Assembly (NCBI RefSeq): GCF_037975245.1
Contig: NC_092564.1
Coordinates: 17,156,984 to 17,220,983, forward strand
Reading direction: 5' to 3'
Length of the DNA stretch: 64,000 nt
Source: Apostichopus japonicus
Taxonomy: Eukaryota > Echinodermata > Holothuroidea > Aspidochirotida > Stichopodidae
This document shows positions 1 through 13,872 of this stretch, one piece after another (position 1 is the stretch's first letter; every line of letters starts with the position of its first letter). The translations under genes were made by a program, and so were the position numbers. A model generated the notes under the pieces. It did not search any database. It was given only the letters and a program-made list of their open reading frames with translations, and was not told where the DNA came from.

Positions 1-228
1 GATTAATATTTGTTCTGACACAGTTTATCGTTTACACAACTCTTTTTCGTTATAGTGGTATATGGTAATTCGTTTGTGTGTTTGTGTATTTAGATATAGT
101 CCGTAGATCCGTAGATAAGAATCAGAAGTCTCGACCAAATCTCCATTGACTAAAGTCTGTCGGTAACTGCATACGTCGCTGCATACATGTCTGTGTACAA
201 AGCTGTGTAATAACGTTGTACTGTTTGT

Positions 229-612
229 TCATACGTTGCTAATAGAATGGACGATATCATTATGAATCATTGGTATTAATTCTTTGCTTCCGTTGTTGAA
301 GTTTTCCGTCATATTTCGCAATTGTCGATATTCAGTGCCACATAAAAACTTCAGGTTTGGATGTAGTAACATTGGGGAAATGACCAGGCGCCGTTTACGA
401 AAATTAACTGTCACCTGACACAAAGTCTTGGGGACCAGGGAGTAAAAATAGCCCGGCGCCTGCTTAATGTACGGCCTGTAGGTGTATACCACATTGCCAG
501 TACCACATTGAGCCTGTTGTCTTTGGTAGAGATCAATCTGTATGCTGAATGCAAGAAAAGTTTCCATCTCGGTCATCAGCTGCCAATGTGAATATTGTTT
601 GTCATATCTCAA
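229..612 (-). CDS. Hypothetical 127-codon open reading frame, function unknown
   Basis: An open frame with a mixed, non-repetitive composition, unlike most open stretches in this AT-rich window. It starts MRYDKQYSHWQLMTEMETFL and contains a Tyr/Pro-rich part (YTYRPYIKQAPGYFYSLVP) and a basic strand-like part (VNFRKRRLVIS). I recognise no domain. It could be one exon of a minus-strand gene extending beyond the window edge, a degraded transposon fragment, or chance. No promoter or splice context decides between these. Confidence 0.2.
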   Translation of the reverse strand: MRYDKQYSHWQLMTEMETFLAFSIQIDLYQRQQAQCGTGNVVYTYRPYIKQAPGYFYSLVPKTLCQVTVNFRKRRLVISPMLLHPNLKFLCGTEYRQLRNMTENFNNGSKELIPMIHNDIVHSISNV

Positions 613-2919
613 CGCTTTTTGCTGTACTACTTAGACTGAAGTATGTTGTTCATCCTGGCTATATCTCTGCAGCCTAGTGTGTCATATTCATATAAGGTTA
701 TTCATGTAGCATCATTTTTGGATGTGTATGTGTTGCTTGAATGTTGAAGAGCATGAATAGAAGTACATTTAGTGCAAAAATTGGGTCAATTGAGGCAATT
801 TTAGACCCCTTTAGGCCTCCCAGGAGCAGCGTACGAAAATTGTTTACAACTGAGTAAAGAGGTTTGTTTACAAGTGACGAAAGCTTCAGGCGCTCATAGG
901 AAAACACTCTTCACGGTCATGATAAGGAAGATTGATGGTGCCATGAAAGGCCAACTTGCAGCTCTCCAGTGATGGGGTAGTATTAAGCTAGTAGGATCTG
1001 CTATCTAGACTTAAAGAACCGATACGTTGACGATGTAGAGTGTAAGTCAACGGGGAATTTAATAGGTGTACGCGACCATCACCCAGCTATCATAATATGG
1101 TGGGTAGGACATGCCAGTTAATAAGCTCAAGCGATGAATTTAATGTTTAAAGTCAATGGAACTATTAATGGTGGTGTGTCACCTGTAGATAATAACCTTA
1201 TAATGTTCGTGACGTTTCAGGTACCATGTCACACTTATTATGCAGCAATGTACACCCGCCGCTCGAAAGGTTAACCATTGTCGAAATAAAATGACCTAAA
1301 TTGCCAAACAGTAGTGATTTGTTTTTGGACATATTTTCATCTGTTATCATTGCCCTTTCTGCCTTTATTTAAGACAGCATGTATCAAAGTACCGGTGGTG
1401 TCAAATTAAGCAGGATTGAAGGTAATTTAAAGCTGTTTAGATATCTCGTGGTTAAATGGGGATATTACTACTCCGAGCGAGCAGACGAAAGGTTGGAGTT
1501 CATTGTGCTGAAACTTGCTCCCGCCTCTGCTAGCTCATAATCTAAAACGGCCGTCATGATAGGTCAGGCCATCAGCTAAGTAATGGGTATAGATATGATA
1601 GTTGCGAAGCTTCTATCTATGCTTTAGGGGGCTTGGAGAGTGACGAATCTATAGTGTCTATAAGTCAACAACATGGAACGAATTTGGTACGACACCTTTC
1701 ATTGATCGTGGTTGTATCTTCAAAAAAAAGTTATGACTTAAAAGTTGAAGAGCGCCATCACATTTGATTGTGCGGTGTTTTTTTTCGTTGTCGACTAAAA
1801 ATGGTGTGATGTGCAGACTATCTAGTTCATCTTCTGCAGCTAGCCATCCGCCCATAATAAGAAGAATTTTCAATTGGTTTAATCAAGGAGGTATCTTGTA
1901 GATTTGTTGCTCGTGTTTTTTGCGAATATCTACAACCTTTCTGTGACCAGACCTGTTGCAAAGTCTACAGCGAGGAATAAAAATGATTGTATTAAATAGT
2001 TTAGATATCAGGGTGGAAATATACACAGTGTATATTGGAGAGGCCGCTGCTTGATGAATATATTTATTGTTTTTCAAGTATTTTTGAAAGCTAGATGATT
2101 TTTTTTGTCATCAATCGACTTAGCGAATTTGAGACAAGTTTGCTATCCCGTTGACTGTGGAACGCCCTTACTCACTATATACGGCACAATCTTTTCAAGA
2201 GTGTTCGCTCTAATACAAACAGACTCGGTTGAAATCTAACGCTTAATTATGATTTAATGTAGTAATATTGGTAATTGATTTGGAAAGCCAGCAGTTTTGT
2301 GGACTGAAACGAATGGTTGCACTTATTTCTCCAAGGAACAATATTTCTGATACTGTTAAATCTTTATTCAACATTGATATGAAAAACGGTTGGTCGTCTC
2401 TTCTGTTAAAGTTTTGGAATATTCGGAGAATTTATTTCCAGAAACTCATTCCGGTAAGTTACCTCTATGTTTTGGTCAATTCATTGATTTATTTGATAAA
2501 AAGCATCGCTTATTTTCATTTTTTCGGGGTGTTTCTTAAAATGATATCATTTTCAGGATCATGCAAGCCATGTAAACCATTTTCGTTTTCTCGATACGGC
2601 AGAGATATTTAGTCGGTGGGTAGTTTTTTATATTATAATCTTCAACACAAGTAAACTGAGGTATAAAGCTATTCGGCTTGCGTAAATTTGGTGACGTAGT
2701 AAACACAGGCAACGTGGTTAAATTATTAGAGTGTTTAAATTGATTAGGTGTCATATAATTGGTGGATCAGTTGTCCTAACTAGGCGTACAACTTACTGTC
2801 TAATTGCTTCAAGTTTAGCAAGGTAACCATACTTGCATTATCACTGGATATGAATACAAATGTTATTAAAACTAAGCTTCAGTAATTTAAACCCCGGTTT
2901 AAAACAACAACAAAACAGT
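613..2919. other. Unannotated AT-rich sequence, no gene recognised
   Basis: Short open stretches occur on both strands (for example 1658-1873 minus and 2268-2612 plus), but none shows a domain, family signature or supported splice structure. No tandem array was noticed. Confidence 0.5.
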
Positions 2920-3195
2920 GCAGTCCCGTTCCGTTTGCCTCATTCCCGGAAATAGTAGGCGTATTACCTATCCCTTACCCCTAACCCCTCACGAACAACC
3001 ACAGCGTGTGAACTGTAACTTCTGACATGGTAAACTACACCTTTGGAATGTACTATTGAAATTTACAAGTCCACCTATAACCTGTATTTAAATACCAGAC
3101 AACACTTCCCATCCTTGCCTCATCCCACAATGTAGTAAACCTATTAACCACCCCTTACCCCTTACCCTTACCCCTTACGCCTTACCCAACCACCC
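2920..3195. repeat. Degenerate C-rich (CCCTTAC)-like repeat, two related blocks
   Basis: Blocks around 2940-3000 and 3110-3190 each read ...TTGCCTCAT(T/C)CCC..., then TAGTA, then runs of CCCTTACCCCTAACCCCT type. They look like an imperfect duplication about 180 bp apart. A similar C-rich run of CCCTA/CCCTTA words appears at 9950-10040. The words are close to, but not the same as, the animal telomere complement CCCTAA, and I see no long perfect telomeric array. Confidence 0.5.
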
Positions 3196-3625
3196 AAACA
3201 ACCACTCTTTGTAAACACGTACATTATGAGTGCGATTATACGGTATTCGGTATTAACTGTAGAAATGCCACCTATATATTAAATGATAGAACCATAACCG
3301 ATCACTAAATTTGACGTATATTTCATGTAATCTACACTAACAAGCTTCATATATATTCCTTGGCTGGCTCTATGATCAACTTTAAATTGGCCACAACAAG
3401 AAACTAACTTCAATAGGTTACTTACATCTCGTATTCAATGTATTCACAAGCGTCAGTTCCAGGAATTTCATTCTTGATAGTTTCTTATCTCATTTTACAC
3501 TCAAGTGGTTTTATGCGCATTTCTTTGGCCAAACAACTCGTTCTAAACAGCGTTTGCATTTTCCTGTATAACAATTTGAAATAAATGCCCTAAAATCACG
3601 TACTTACATCACGTACTATGCTGTT

Positions 3626-4510
3626 AAAAATAGCACAGAAAAGAATAGCACAGAATAGAATAATACAGCATAGAATAGCACAGAAAAGAATAGCACAGAA
3701 AATAATTGCACAGTAAAGAATAGCACAGCATATAGTAGAACAGCATAGAATAGCATAGAATAGAATAGCACAGCATAGAATAGCACAGAATAGAATAGCA
3801 TAGCATAAGATAGCACAGCATAGAATAGCACAGAATAGAATAGCATAGCATAAGATAGCACAGCATAGAATAGCACAGAATAGAATAGCACAGTATATAA
3901 TAGCACAGAATAGTATAGCACAGAATAGAATAACACAGAATAGAATAGCACAGCGTAGAATAGAATAGAATAACATAGAATAGCATAGCATAGCATAGCA
4001 TTGAATAGCACAGAATAGAATAGCACGGTATATAATAGCACAGAATAGCATAGCACAGAATAGAATAGCACAGAATAGAATAACACAGAATAGAATAGCA
4101 CAGCGTAGAATAGAATAGCATAGCATAGAATAGCATACCATAGCATTGAATAGCACAGCATATAATAGCACATAATAGAATAGCACAGCATACAATAGCA
4201 CAGAATAGAATAGCACAGAATAGAATAGCACAGAATAGAAAGAATAGCATAGAATAACACAGCATATAATAGCACAGAATAGAATAGCACAGCTCATAAT
4301 AGCACAGAATAGAATAGCACAGAATAGAATAGCACAGCTCATAATAGCACAGAATAGAATAGCACAGAATAGAAAAGCACAGAATAGAATAGCATAGCAT
4401 AGCATAGCATTGAATAGAAACGCATAACATAGAATAGCATATCATAGAATAGCACAGCATAGAATAGCACATAATAACATAGAATAGCATAGAATATAAA
4501 AGCATAGAAT
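3626..4510. repeat. Pentanucleotide-based satellite (AATAG/CACAG/CATAG)
   Basis: About 880 bp built almost entirely from the 5-mers AATAG, CACAG and CATAG in varying order, e.g. AATAGCACAGAATAG, with rare indels. The minus strand lacks stop triplets over long distances, so all three minus frames stay open for over 200 codons with a low-complexity Leu/Cys/Tyr/Ile peptide. These are repeat artefacts and not genes. Confidence 0.95.
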
Positions 4511-5570
4511 TGGAAACTGATTCAATTCTGTGACAGGATGTAATTTTATGTTGGTAATGTGTGATCCAGTGACGTCATCACAACAGTGATGTATATATGT
4601 TCCCAAAACGACATTTGCAAAAAAATTGAACAAACAACCTATCCTAACTGAACCTATTACAGGTTTAATATTGGAACAACAAGCTTTTGTTACTAATTAG
4701 CTTATACAAATGACGTATACATTGAATTCAATGGACCCATGCTTTAAACCTCTCAAATCTACATCGCTATACCAATAAGATGAAGGATGTAGGCCTAGAT
4801 ATATTAGGAGACACTTCATAAGCAAATCCACGCCGTCCCCCTTGGGCAGATAATATATGCCACGTTGTAAACAACTTCTCTCTTCATTTTTCTTCTTCTG
4901 TTTTTTGTCTCAAATATTTTCTCCAATGAGTACATTGAATTTCTTTTCAGCACCCGGCACGCAAATAACCTCTTCTATATTATGTGTGATTACATGTTTC
5001 TACTGGAATAGTTTGCTGTAGGGTCGGATAATATACTGCACGAAAGTTATATAGAAACGGAAGCCTATGAAACAATATTGATTTCACAGTCAATATTTCA
5101 TTCTATTAAGCTTTAAGTGTTAATGGGGGAAAACACGCACACACTGCAGATACATGAACTGTAATCAATGTGGCAGTGTGCACTTTTGTTTTAGGGATGT
5201 ATTTCATACATTGCTGCGAACAAAGTTGATATGACCAAAGTTTTCTTAAACATTCCAGTTGTTTTTGTGGTAAAAGCATATAAATATCTACATATGGATC
5301 GGATAGGACCACGTATTTCTCAGGTAAGTGTGAAATATCCTTCTCAATGCTTACAACGGCTTGCAATCATCTATTTAGTGTAAAAGCTAATTGTGGCTAT
5401 AACCTGAACGTTTATGTCTCGGTCAAATGTATCCTGCAACTTATGGACAATGCTTTTCCTATTAACCTATTGACTGTAGCACAAGTCATGAAAGATAAGG
5501 TATAATGTTGCAAACAAGAATGACAACATTGTCAAATGTTAGCCTGTCGACGAGCACATGCATGATTTGG
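4511..5570. other. Unannotated sequence, one CRE octamer
   Basis: No gene recognised. It carries a perfect TGACGTCA at 4570-4577. Sequence after the satellite looks unique apart from that. Confidence 0.45.
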
Positions 5571-6010
5571 TTGTCGGTAATGTTGCAACTAACATAATGT
5601 TCGTTGTGTGTGTTATCAACATATGGGTTTCTATATACTATATCACATGTGCAGAAGGCTCTATGAAGTAATGTTGTGACTTACAGAATTGGCTTTTTAC
5701 ATGTTAGACTATTGACTTGTGCACATATATAGGAACAACATGTGCATGGTAATGTTACAGTCTGAACATTACCGAGGCTTCGGGGTATTTTAGGCTATCG
5801 TTATAAGCAGAAAGCTTCGGGAATGTTTCCATGTAAAGTGATTTTGTTGACGAAAGTTGCATTTCAAATGGTATTCACAGATTTATAACTCAACACAAAT
5901 GCTGTTTAGTTTTAAGGTCATAGTTTGCTACGATTCCGATGTTGCTTTAGAAGGCTCCGTGTATGGTAATGTTGCAACTTACAGAATTGGCCTTGTGCAT
6001 GTTCGACTAA
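5571..6010. repeat. Imperfect local repeats of a TAATGTTGCAACTTACAG motif
   Basis: Copies related to GGTAATGTTGCAACTTACAG occur near 5576, 5670, 5747 and 5966. The longest pair, 5653-5712 and 5949-6010, shares AGAAGGCTC..., ACTTACAGAATTGGC and CATGTT(A/C)GACTA about 300 bp apart. This suggests an old segmental or tandem duplication of an unknown element. Confidence 0.6.
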
Positions 6011-6069
6011 AGAGGAAAAGATTAGATCGTCAAACATCTATAATAGATTGAACATAACTGAACCTCCAA

Positions 6070-6265
<196 letters not shown>

Positions 6266-8624
6266 AGTACACATATTTACACAATATAACCACAACCACC
6301 GTTCCACACAACAGTATGCAACCAGTATATTAAGTTAATCATGCGAATTTCCGGTAACAAATTCATGGTCTGTTTGATTTGATTACGCCGTTGCAGTTGT
6401 TACATGTTACCTGGTATATACATATCGTACAAATCAATATTGTCAGTGTGTGTATGGAATGAGCTAACTGTATATGCATGTATGGCAGAGGTTTCTATGT
6501 TAGCTCAGGTGTGGGACAGGGGCGAAATCAACCAAGTAATATCGCTTTGGAAATTAAAACAAAATTACCCATTCCCCTTCAAAACAATACCAAAATCGGA
6601 AAGGAAAGTTAACTCAAGCTCAAACTTAATTGACAGTCTCTGTGTAATATTGATGCTTTCTGTATACGGGTTATTAAGAAGGCCTGGTTCTCAGGCTCGT
6701 TTTGCTAAATTTCAGTCCATAAATTACAGAGGCCTTTTTTTTCTTCAGAAATGTAGGACAGGTTTAAAGCATCCGATATCAAAAAACTTGGACCTCAACC
6801 AAAAATTTCGGGTGAAATAAAGCAAACTCGATGTACCCGTTTCTAGCTCGTTAAAGTTAAGCCGACGAGTGGAAACTTGCTCAAACGAGTTATGTTCCTT
6901 TATATGTTGCATTGTTGAATGTTAGACAGAAATATATATGAAGTAGGTTTCATGCTTTTGGTTTTCAACTTGCATAACAGGTTTCATGCTCTTTTTATAA
7001 TATCTATACGTCTAATTAAAAAGCGAGAGGTGAAGAGAGATAGGGAGAGAAGTAGGTGGAGTTATTGTTGGAGAGAGAGAGAGAAATATAAACGTTGATC
7101 AAACTGTTTGTGTGTTATTCATATAACTTAAGACAAAATATAGACAGTAATCCTATTATTAACTTTTTTAATATGACCACAAAAAAACTTTAAAATCAGG
7201 AAACCAACAGCAGCATCAGGTACGTATAGCCAACAATTCTGAGTTGGATTCCTTCTTCTCTGTGTGTGCGTCTGAAAGACAATTAGAAATGACAAACCCA
7301 TGATGCCTCCCATGAGGAATTAATAACACACCAAAACGTCGAAAAGTCACTTTATCCTCAATTAGATTCAGGCACGGGTTCAGTGCTGTACACCCCCCCC
7401 CCCCCACACGTCCCCTCCTTCACAATCCCTTTCAACTCCACACAAACATTTAAAAAATTTGTTTACCACAACCGTGAATTTAGGCCTTATATAGATCTAA
7501 TTTGCAGTCTAAATGTACCTCAGAATACACCAGGTGACGTCTCATATTTCTTTATTGTTTTCTGGGACGGGGTGGGGGTGGGATTTCTCCTAGAATCCCC
7601 TACATTGGATCGGTTACAATGACAACACGGCCGACCCATCCTTAATTAACTCCTGAACACTCCCATCCCCCACTGGTTGATAACTGTGGGATCATCTCAG
7701 TGGAGGCATTACAAATTTCAACAGTCAGAATGATGGACTGATCCGAGTCGGCGGGAAACGGTGTTAGATTACATTTGTTTTTCTTGTTCGGTATTTCATG
7801 CATTCATTTATCTGTCTATACTCGATTTGACGAGAAAGAAATTATAGAGATGTTTTGACTTGTCCGCCAACTACCCCTCGTTAGATTAATGGGCACTACA
7901 GCTTGTGAGTTGTAGTTCGATAGAAGCATCACGTCATCAACGATTAGGCTATACTATATACATGCATCAATGAACGTGCTCTATTCGCAGTATGGCACAA
8001 AGAGGAGCCATACCCCCATACCCGGGGTTTGATATGGGAGGAGGCGGGGGAGGTGGGCATCCTTTAAATAAAAGTGTATTCTCATTTTCAAAATATACTG
8101 AACAGCTTTAGTGGATATGAATAGTAGAGGAGGATGATTGGTGACCTAATTGTCTCTCACGCCAGCCTTGGCTTTTCGACACCTCTGCAGGCAGTACACC
8201 AGCACTAGTACAAGTTACAGGTGGATTAGAAACGGCCCCAGTAGGTTTACAAGTGCATCACTAGGATATCGCAATGAACTTGATGGGCCCTATATCATTG
8301 TAGATAAACCGAGCTCGTTCCCCCTTCACCCTCCCTCTCCCCTCCCCTACCCGACAGCTGAAAACAATGGCCTTTATATTGATTTGATTTGGCCGCTACC
8401 AAAGAGATTACTGTTAGCATTTTTTTATACTGTAAACAAAAAAAACAAACAAAATTGTTCTCTGTATGAAGTCAATTTATTACCTACGCAGCAGTATGAC
8501 TGATATATCAACTCTACGATGAAAGCACACTGCGGTCGATACGTTGTCATTATCTTCCTTGTTATACAAGGTCAATAATCTAATATACTTGCAGTGAACT
8601 TTCATATCAGCTGGTGTATATAGG
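6266..8624. other. Unannotated sequence, no gene recognised
   Basis: An open frame of 138 codons at 6404-6820 (+) and one of 117 at 8150-8503 (+) show no family features or splice support. Poly-C at about 7388-7403 and a (GA)n stretch near 7070-7084 are present. Confidence 0.45.
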
Positions 8625-8643
8625 CCTATATATATATATATAA

Positions 8644-8725
<82 letters not shown>

Positions 8726-8735
8726 AAATATACAT
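8625..8735. repeat. (TA)n microsatellite
   Basis: Near-pure TA dinucleotide tract with two interrupting AAATA units at its left end. Confidence 0.95.
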
Positions 8736-9645
8736 ATACAAACGCTAGCCTGTAGTCTAATGTCATTGACCGCGATGTCTCAGTTGATTTGAATTGATGA
8801 ATGCAAAACTCTACGAATCGACGGCACTTTTTAGTTAAACGCGGATGGAGCTTTGGTAATGAGTTGTATACATGACGAGTGGCAATAATGATGTTACATC
8901 TCCAGCTGAATCTCAAGGATATATTTGTTACGCTTCATGAAGCGGTAATATGAGGGATGTTATAGCGGTAGGCATACGGTCCAACGGTCTTTATCATACT
9001 TCTACTGTTCTACGAAGAGACAAGAAGCTTACACTATATCTACTTGTTGAAACGATTTGCAAAAACAGAAAGAGGCTGAAAAAAAGAAATTAAGAAAAAC
9101 AAAACAATAAACACCTTAGGCTATATTATTTTGAATGTCTTCTTTTAATGGTATTCGTATTGCGTGAACGCTGTTAAGTTTCCTTAACATTAAACTCAAC
9201 TATACATATAGGCGTATAGTGTGTGTTTTCTATATAGTGACTGGCACGGTCATTTATTTCTGCTTACGTATTTACATGTGAGTTTTATCGTATATGGGCT
9301 CGGGGATACACTTCTTTCCTTTTTCTCACAGAAGTACACCTAATAAGAATCTACACTACTGGATGTCATTAGCAAATGTCGCTTTGAGTGCCTCGATATG
9401 CAAATTAGGCTGCAGTACCTTCAGGGATAGGTAGTATACACCACAGCAGAAGTAATTGCGCTGACTGACAGTTTTAAAATATTCGTCAACAACGTTCCTA
9501 ATACAAAGTCATCTAGTATGCTCTTCTTAAGGCTAAGAAATAAAACCTTTCTGGGTAGATACAACTACGAGGCTTTACCTGATATGTTTCATTAAAGGTC
9601 CTGCATGGGGAAAAAACTGGCGAAACAAGCTGAAAGAGAACCACA
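8736..9645. other. Unannotated sequence
   Basis: No gene, repeat array or mobile-element end was recognised here. Confidence 0.45.
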
Positions 9646-9714
9646 TCTATATATATATATATATAAATATTTATATATATATGTATGTATATATATATAC
9701 ATATTTATATATTT

Positions 9715-9747
<33 letters not shown>

Positions 9748-9802
9748 GTATATATATATTTATATATATGTATATATATTTATATATATATATATATATA
9801 TG

Positions 9803-9872
<70 letters not shown>
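9646..9872. repeat. TA-rich microsatellite with TATG and TATT variants
   Basis: About 225 bp of (TA)n broken up by TATGTATG and TATTTATA units. Open frames in it are low-complexity Tyr/Ile repeats. Confidence 0.95.
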
Positions 9873-9875
<3 letters not shown>

Positions 9876-10677
9876 TTGGGCGTTCTGTTTCAGAACAATA
9901 CATCTGCTTCAGGTGATCAACTATACTGCATATGGCCCTAGCCCTACGCCGCCTCATATACCCTATACCCTACCTATACTGCGTACCTTACCCTATCCCG
10001 CACCCAACCCCTATCTCATACCCGCCTTCTATCCCTCATCCCTATTCCCCCGACCTAGTAACGTATAGGCCTATACATAGTTAAAAATTTGTAAACAGTG
10101 CTGTGGCTCTACGCAATTTAGCAGCCTTCAGCTTCTTCTGTTTTGAAAATCCTAAATTTTGAAAGAAGAAAAAAGTAACTGCATATTTCTGTTATTGAAA
10201 TTGCAGGAAAAATTCCTTTTGGATACAATCATATTGTGTAAACTATTAGAATGGTTCATGTAGCTGCATTATTGTAACTATTTATATATGCCTACTTTAA
10301 TCTATATTAAGCCTATATGTTTACCATGACCGCGTATAAATCTTGATATTAATGACGTCATGCTACATGCGCAAATGCCATATTTAAAACCGAATGAATA
10401 TTATCAGTATTTCCAATACAACAGTAGTAAAATATGTAAATTTTATCCCATTTATAACAGTATTGGATGACTTTAATGGTGCGAAAATATGCATTAAACT
10501 ATTACGGTGTTTCACAATGATCCCCAGATGGTATATGACATTAAAATGTATGCTGGTACCATTGGAGATATATATAGTAAGGTATAGATCGCAGCTGGTT
10601 GGAAGTAAAATATTCGGACACTGTATATTTTAGACTTTTCATGTTTATCTTATGAAATGCTCATTGGCGTATAGGTT

Positions 10678-10735
<58 letters not shown>
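10678..10735. repeat. (TA)n microsatellite
   Basis: Dinucleotide tract interrupted once by ATTTATA. Confidence 0.93.
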
Positions 10736-10738
<3 letters not shown>

Positions 10739-11226
10739 CAAATGTGTCACCAAAACAAGAACTAGTATTGTTCGATACAGGTGACAAACGTCTACAGTGG
10801 ATATATGACCTTCCTTAACGATTTCGAACATATGGACATACAATCAGCGTCCATAGCCTATAGTGGATAGTAGTTTTGGTTAGTGGTTTGCTTACGTATT
10901 TATTTATTTACTTATATTTTTTAAATATATTTATATGCAAGTATATTCTCGACGAATGTCAATAAGTCAATCTTCTAGCAGTGAATATTCTCAACAGACA
11001 CAATTTCAGGGAAATTACCTCCGAGGTAGCTCATTTTGTAGCTTTCTCCCTCACAATTTTCCTGATTTATATAGAAAGAAAATGGTAAGGGAATGGTTAG
11101 AAATTTCTCACTTTGATATGCTTGAGGCTATGCATAACCTTTCCGTCATAAGTTCACCTTACATTAACCTTAACAACCCTATCAGACAGATATGACTGAA
11201 TTGTGTACCATATACAAATACATTTC

Positions 11227-11293
11227 TATATATATATATAACTATATATATATATATATATTTATGTTATATATATGTTATATATATATATAT
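11227..11293. repeat. TA-rich tract with GTTATATAT units
   Basis: Short (TA)n stretch with interspersed TGTTATATATA units. Confidence 0.9.
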
Positions 11294-13032
11294 CTTACAG
11301 AACTATAAAACGCCTAGCCAACGATCCACAAGTGATAGCCGTACATTGCCTCTTAATTCGGCCGCAATTGGATTACTTCATGGCTTTAGATTTATGCAAA
11401 TGGAGGCAATTTTCAGCCCCGGCACCTTTACTTCATTATACGTGACGTGAGCATTACAACTTGAGTCAGAAAAAATCCGCGAGCTGCAGTGACCGATATT
11501 GGTGATGCATGCAACCTCTTAGGGTTAAGTTGTATTAAACGCTAGAAAAGGGAATGAAAAAGAGAAAGAGCGCAAGTTTAGCGTCTGTAGGCAAAATAAA
11601 AAAAAGGAGAAGTCAAGAGTTTTGTATTTTAACGGCAGATAAATGAGCTAGGCGTCTGCCATCTGAGCCTTCATTAGTTTGCAATGACAGAAAAAAAAAT
11701 ACGAACTTCGAGGTGTTGAGGAGGTACCTGGTTTTTCTATTTCTGAAAGAAAAGCTGATTTGAATCGGAGTCAGGCTGCGGGTAGTTTTAGGTCAGGCGT
11801 TGTGAGAAGAATTGATGTCAATTTGTTTGTGGAGAGATTAAAAGACATATGGAAGTGTTTTGTAATTTCCTAATCTTTGCTAAGGGTAGTATTTCATTTC
11901 CCGGGCTTCAGTATAGTGTAACTCCTCCTTGAATGAACCTTGAATGCACGAGGAATTGTTCAAGCTAAACTTTGTTCAAGAAACGTGACCATATACCTCA
12001 AGCCAAGTACATCGAAACGTGACCGAACCTCCAGCCAATTACTGGATCTGTTCAATATTATACATTGTTACCAATATAGATACACTTATACATCAACTTT
12101 TTATGTGTAGATATGATTTTCATATTTGCTACATAAAGACATAACTTTATTCACTACAAGACTGATCGATCATAGTAACACTTTTCGTAACACACAAAAT
12201 ACAATGCTATTAATTTGGGAAATTTTTAAAATTAAGAGAGTTGTAGATATATGAATGAACAATTTTTGTCTCTGAATATAAAACTTGAAATAGATTGGAA
12301 CATTTTCTATCCAAGCGTTTATGTAAGTTTTGACTTGAACGAGCAACAATCCACACCATGCTACAAGGACGAGGGGGGGGGGGGGCGGCGGGGGGGATGT
12401 TGTAGTGGAACCAGTGTTATACGACAAAGTGTATATAACATTTTCAGAAATCATCATGAAGATATCTTCTTTGACGTCATAGAAAAGAGCATTTCAAATG
12501 ATGGTATAAGTTCGAACAGATTAATGAGCGAGGCGTTAATTCTATATGCGTAATTCTATATCAGAACGATCCCCAATGTACGTTTGACCCTCTCAAGTGG
12601 TTTAAAGTATGACGTCAGTGTAGACTCAAAGTTAATTTCGAATTCGATGCAGAATTAATTCTGGAATTAACTGTTCCTGTCTGACCAGGTTGTATTTGAT
12701 TGCCACTTGATTTGTTTGGAAAGAAAATCAACCTAATAAAGATCAGTACCTCATAAATCAAAGTGTCAGGTATACATCAAGTTTGATAGAAACAGTTAGG
12801 GCAGGTCTTTCAAAGCAATTACAAAACACAATGCAAAATAAAGAACAAACGAACAAATGACACCAAAGAAAATGTTAAAGGTTGTTTTGCGTGTCTATAT
12901 AAATATATCAAATTAGAATATTAAAAACAAACAAACAATCATTGGAATATCATTTAATTTTAAGCCTGGACTGAGGATCCCGAATTAATTACGAATGTAT
13001 AGCCTTAAAACTGAGCATTCTTCACATTATTC
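11294..13032. other. Unannotated sequence; G-rich tract and two CRE octamers
   Basis: No gene recognised. A guanine-rich tract at 12371-12397 could form a G-quadruplex on the + strand. Perfect TGACGTCA octamers lie at 12472-12479 and 12610-12617. Confidence 0.45.
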
Positions 13033-13087
13033 ATATATATAAATATATATATATATATATATTTTTATATAATATAATATAATATAA
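13033..13087. repeat. TA-rich tract
   Basis: (TA)n ending in AATATAATATAATATAA units. Confidence 0.9.
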
Positions 13088-13872
13088 GGGTTAATAACTC
13101 AAACATCAGAAGTGCATCGAATTATTTCTGCCGAAAGTTAACCTTAAGTCCCTCATTGGTCATAAATATTTACACTATATAGAGCCGAAGCCTTAAGATT
13201 ACATGTTAAGATTACGAACAAAGTTCCTATATTTCATGCACTGAATCTGCATATTCGTCGGTGAAGCTAATATTACACAGGTTGTTAACACTTCGGTGTG
13301 CATATTGATTAGAGTAAAGATGCACGTAAAGTCCATCCATTTCGCCACAACCATGACCCCCTGGCGTTGGCAAGGTGTCAACCAAATTACAACTGTTTAT
13401 TAAAAAGGTTGTCATATTATACACCTATTAATTCACAGACGGAACAAAAAACCTTTCCAAATTTTAATACAAAACAAAAATGCCGAAGAAAAATGGTTAT
13501 ATTATGCAGACGAATTTTTTTTTTACTTAATATAAAAAGTTCATTGTATGCATAAATAAGTGATATAATTTCATAATTACTGTCGTGGGAATATTTCGAA
13601 TATTAACATCTTTCCTGCTCAATTCAAGGGAGGATTCTTCAAAATTTGCATCTAAGATGTATAACTTTGAGGGGTAGCCTACAGTAACTACAAAATTACA
13701 ACGAATGGATGAAATTTCGTCCTTGAAGATTGGAAGGGATTAAAGTGGAAACATGATTTGTTCCCGTTCCATGTAGCTCCGGCTAGAATTTTGCTTTTAT
13801 TTGAAATAATTTGTTAAAAAGTACATCAAACAAATGACAACACATTTCAAATTCAAACCAATTCAAAACAGC

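Noticed and set aside
3596-4633. Four overlapping minus-strand open frames (the three longest of 224-293 codons)
   Set aside because: Three are products of the stop-free pentamer satellite, and the fourth (4442-4633) only begins outside it and ends in the repeat. The peptides are periodic low-complexity strings with no family resemblance.
6404-6820. 138-codon + strand open frame
   Set aside because: Composition and sequence show no domain, and no splice or regulatory context supports it. Such lengths occur by chance in a 64-kb window.
8150-8503. 117-codon + strand open frame
   Set aside because: No recognisable family; Pro-rich part comes from a C-rich stretch.
10935-11195. 86-codon + strand open frame with some protein-like character
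   Set aside because: No domain recognised and no support from splice sites; too short to claim.
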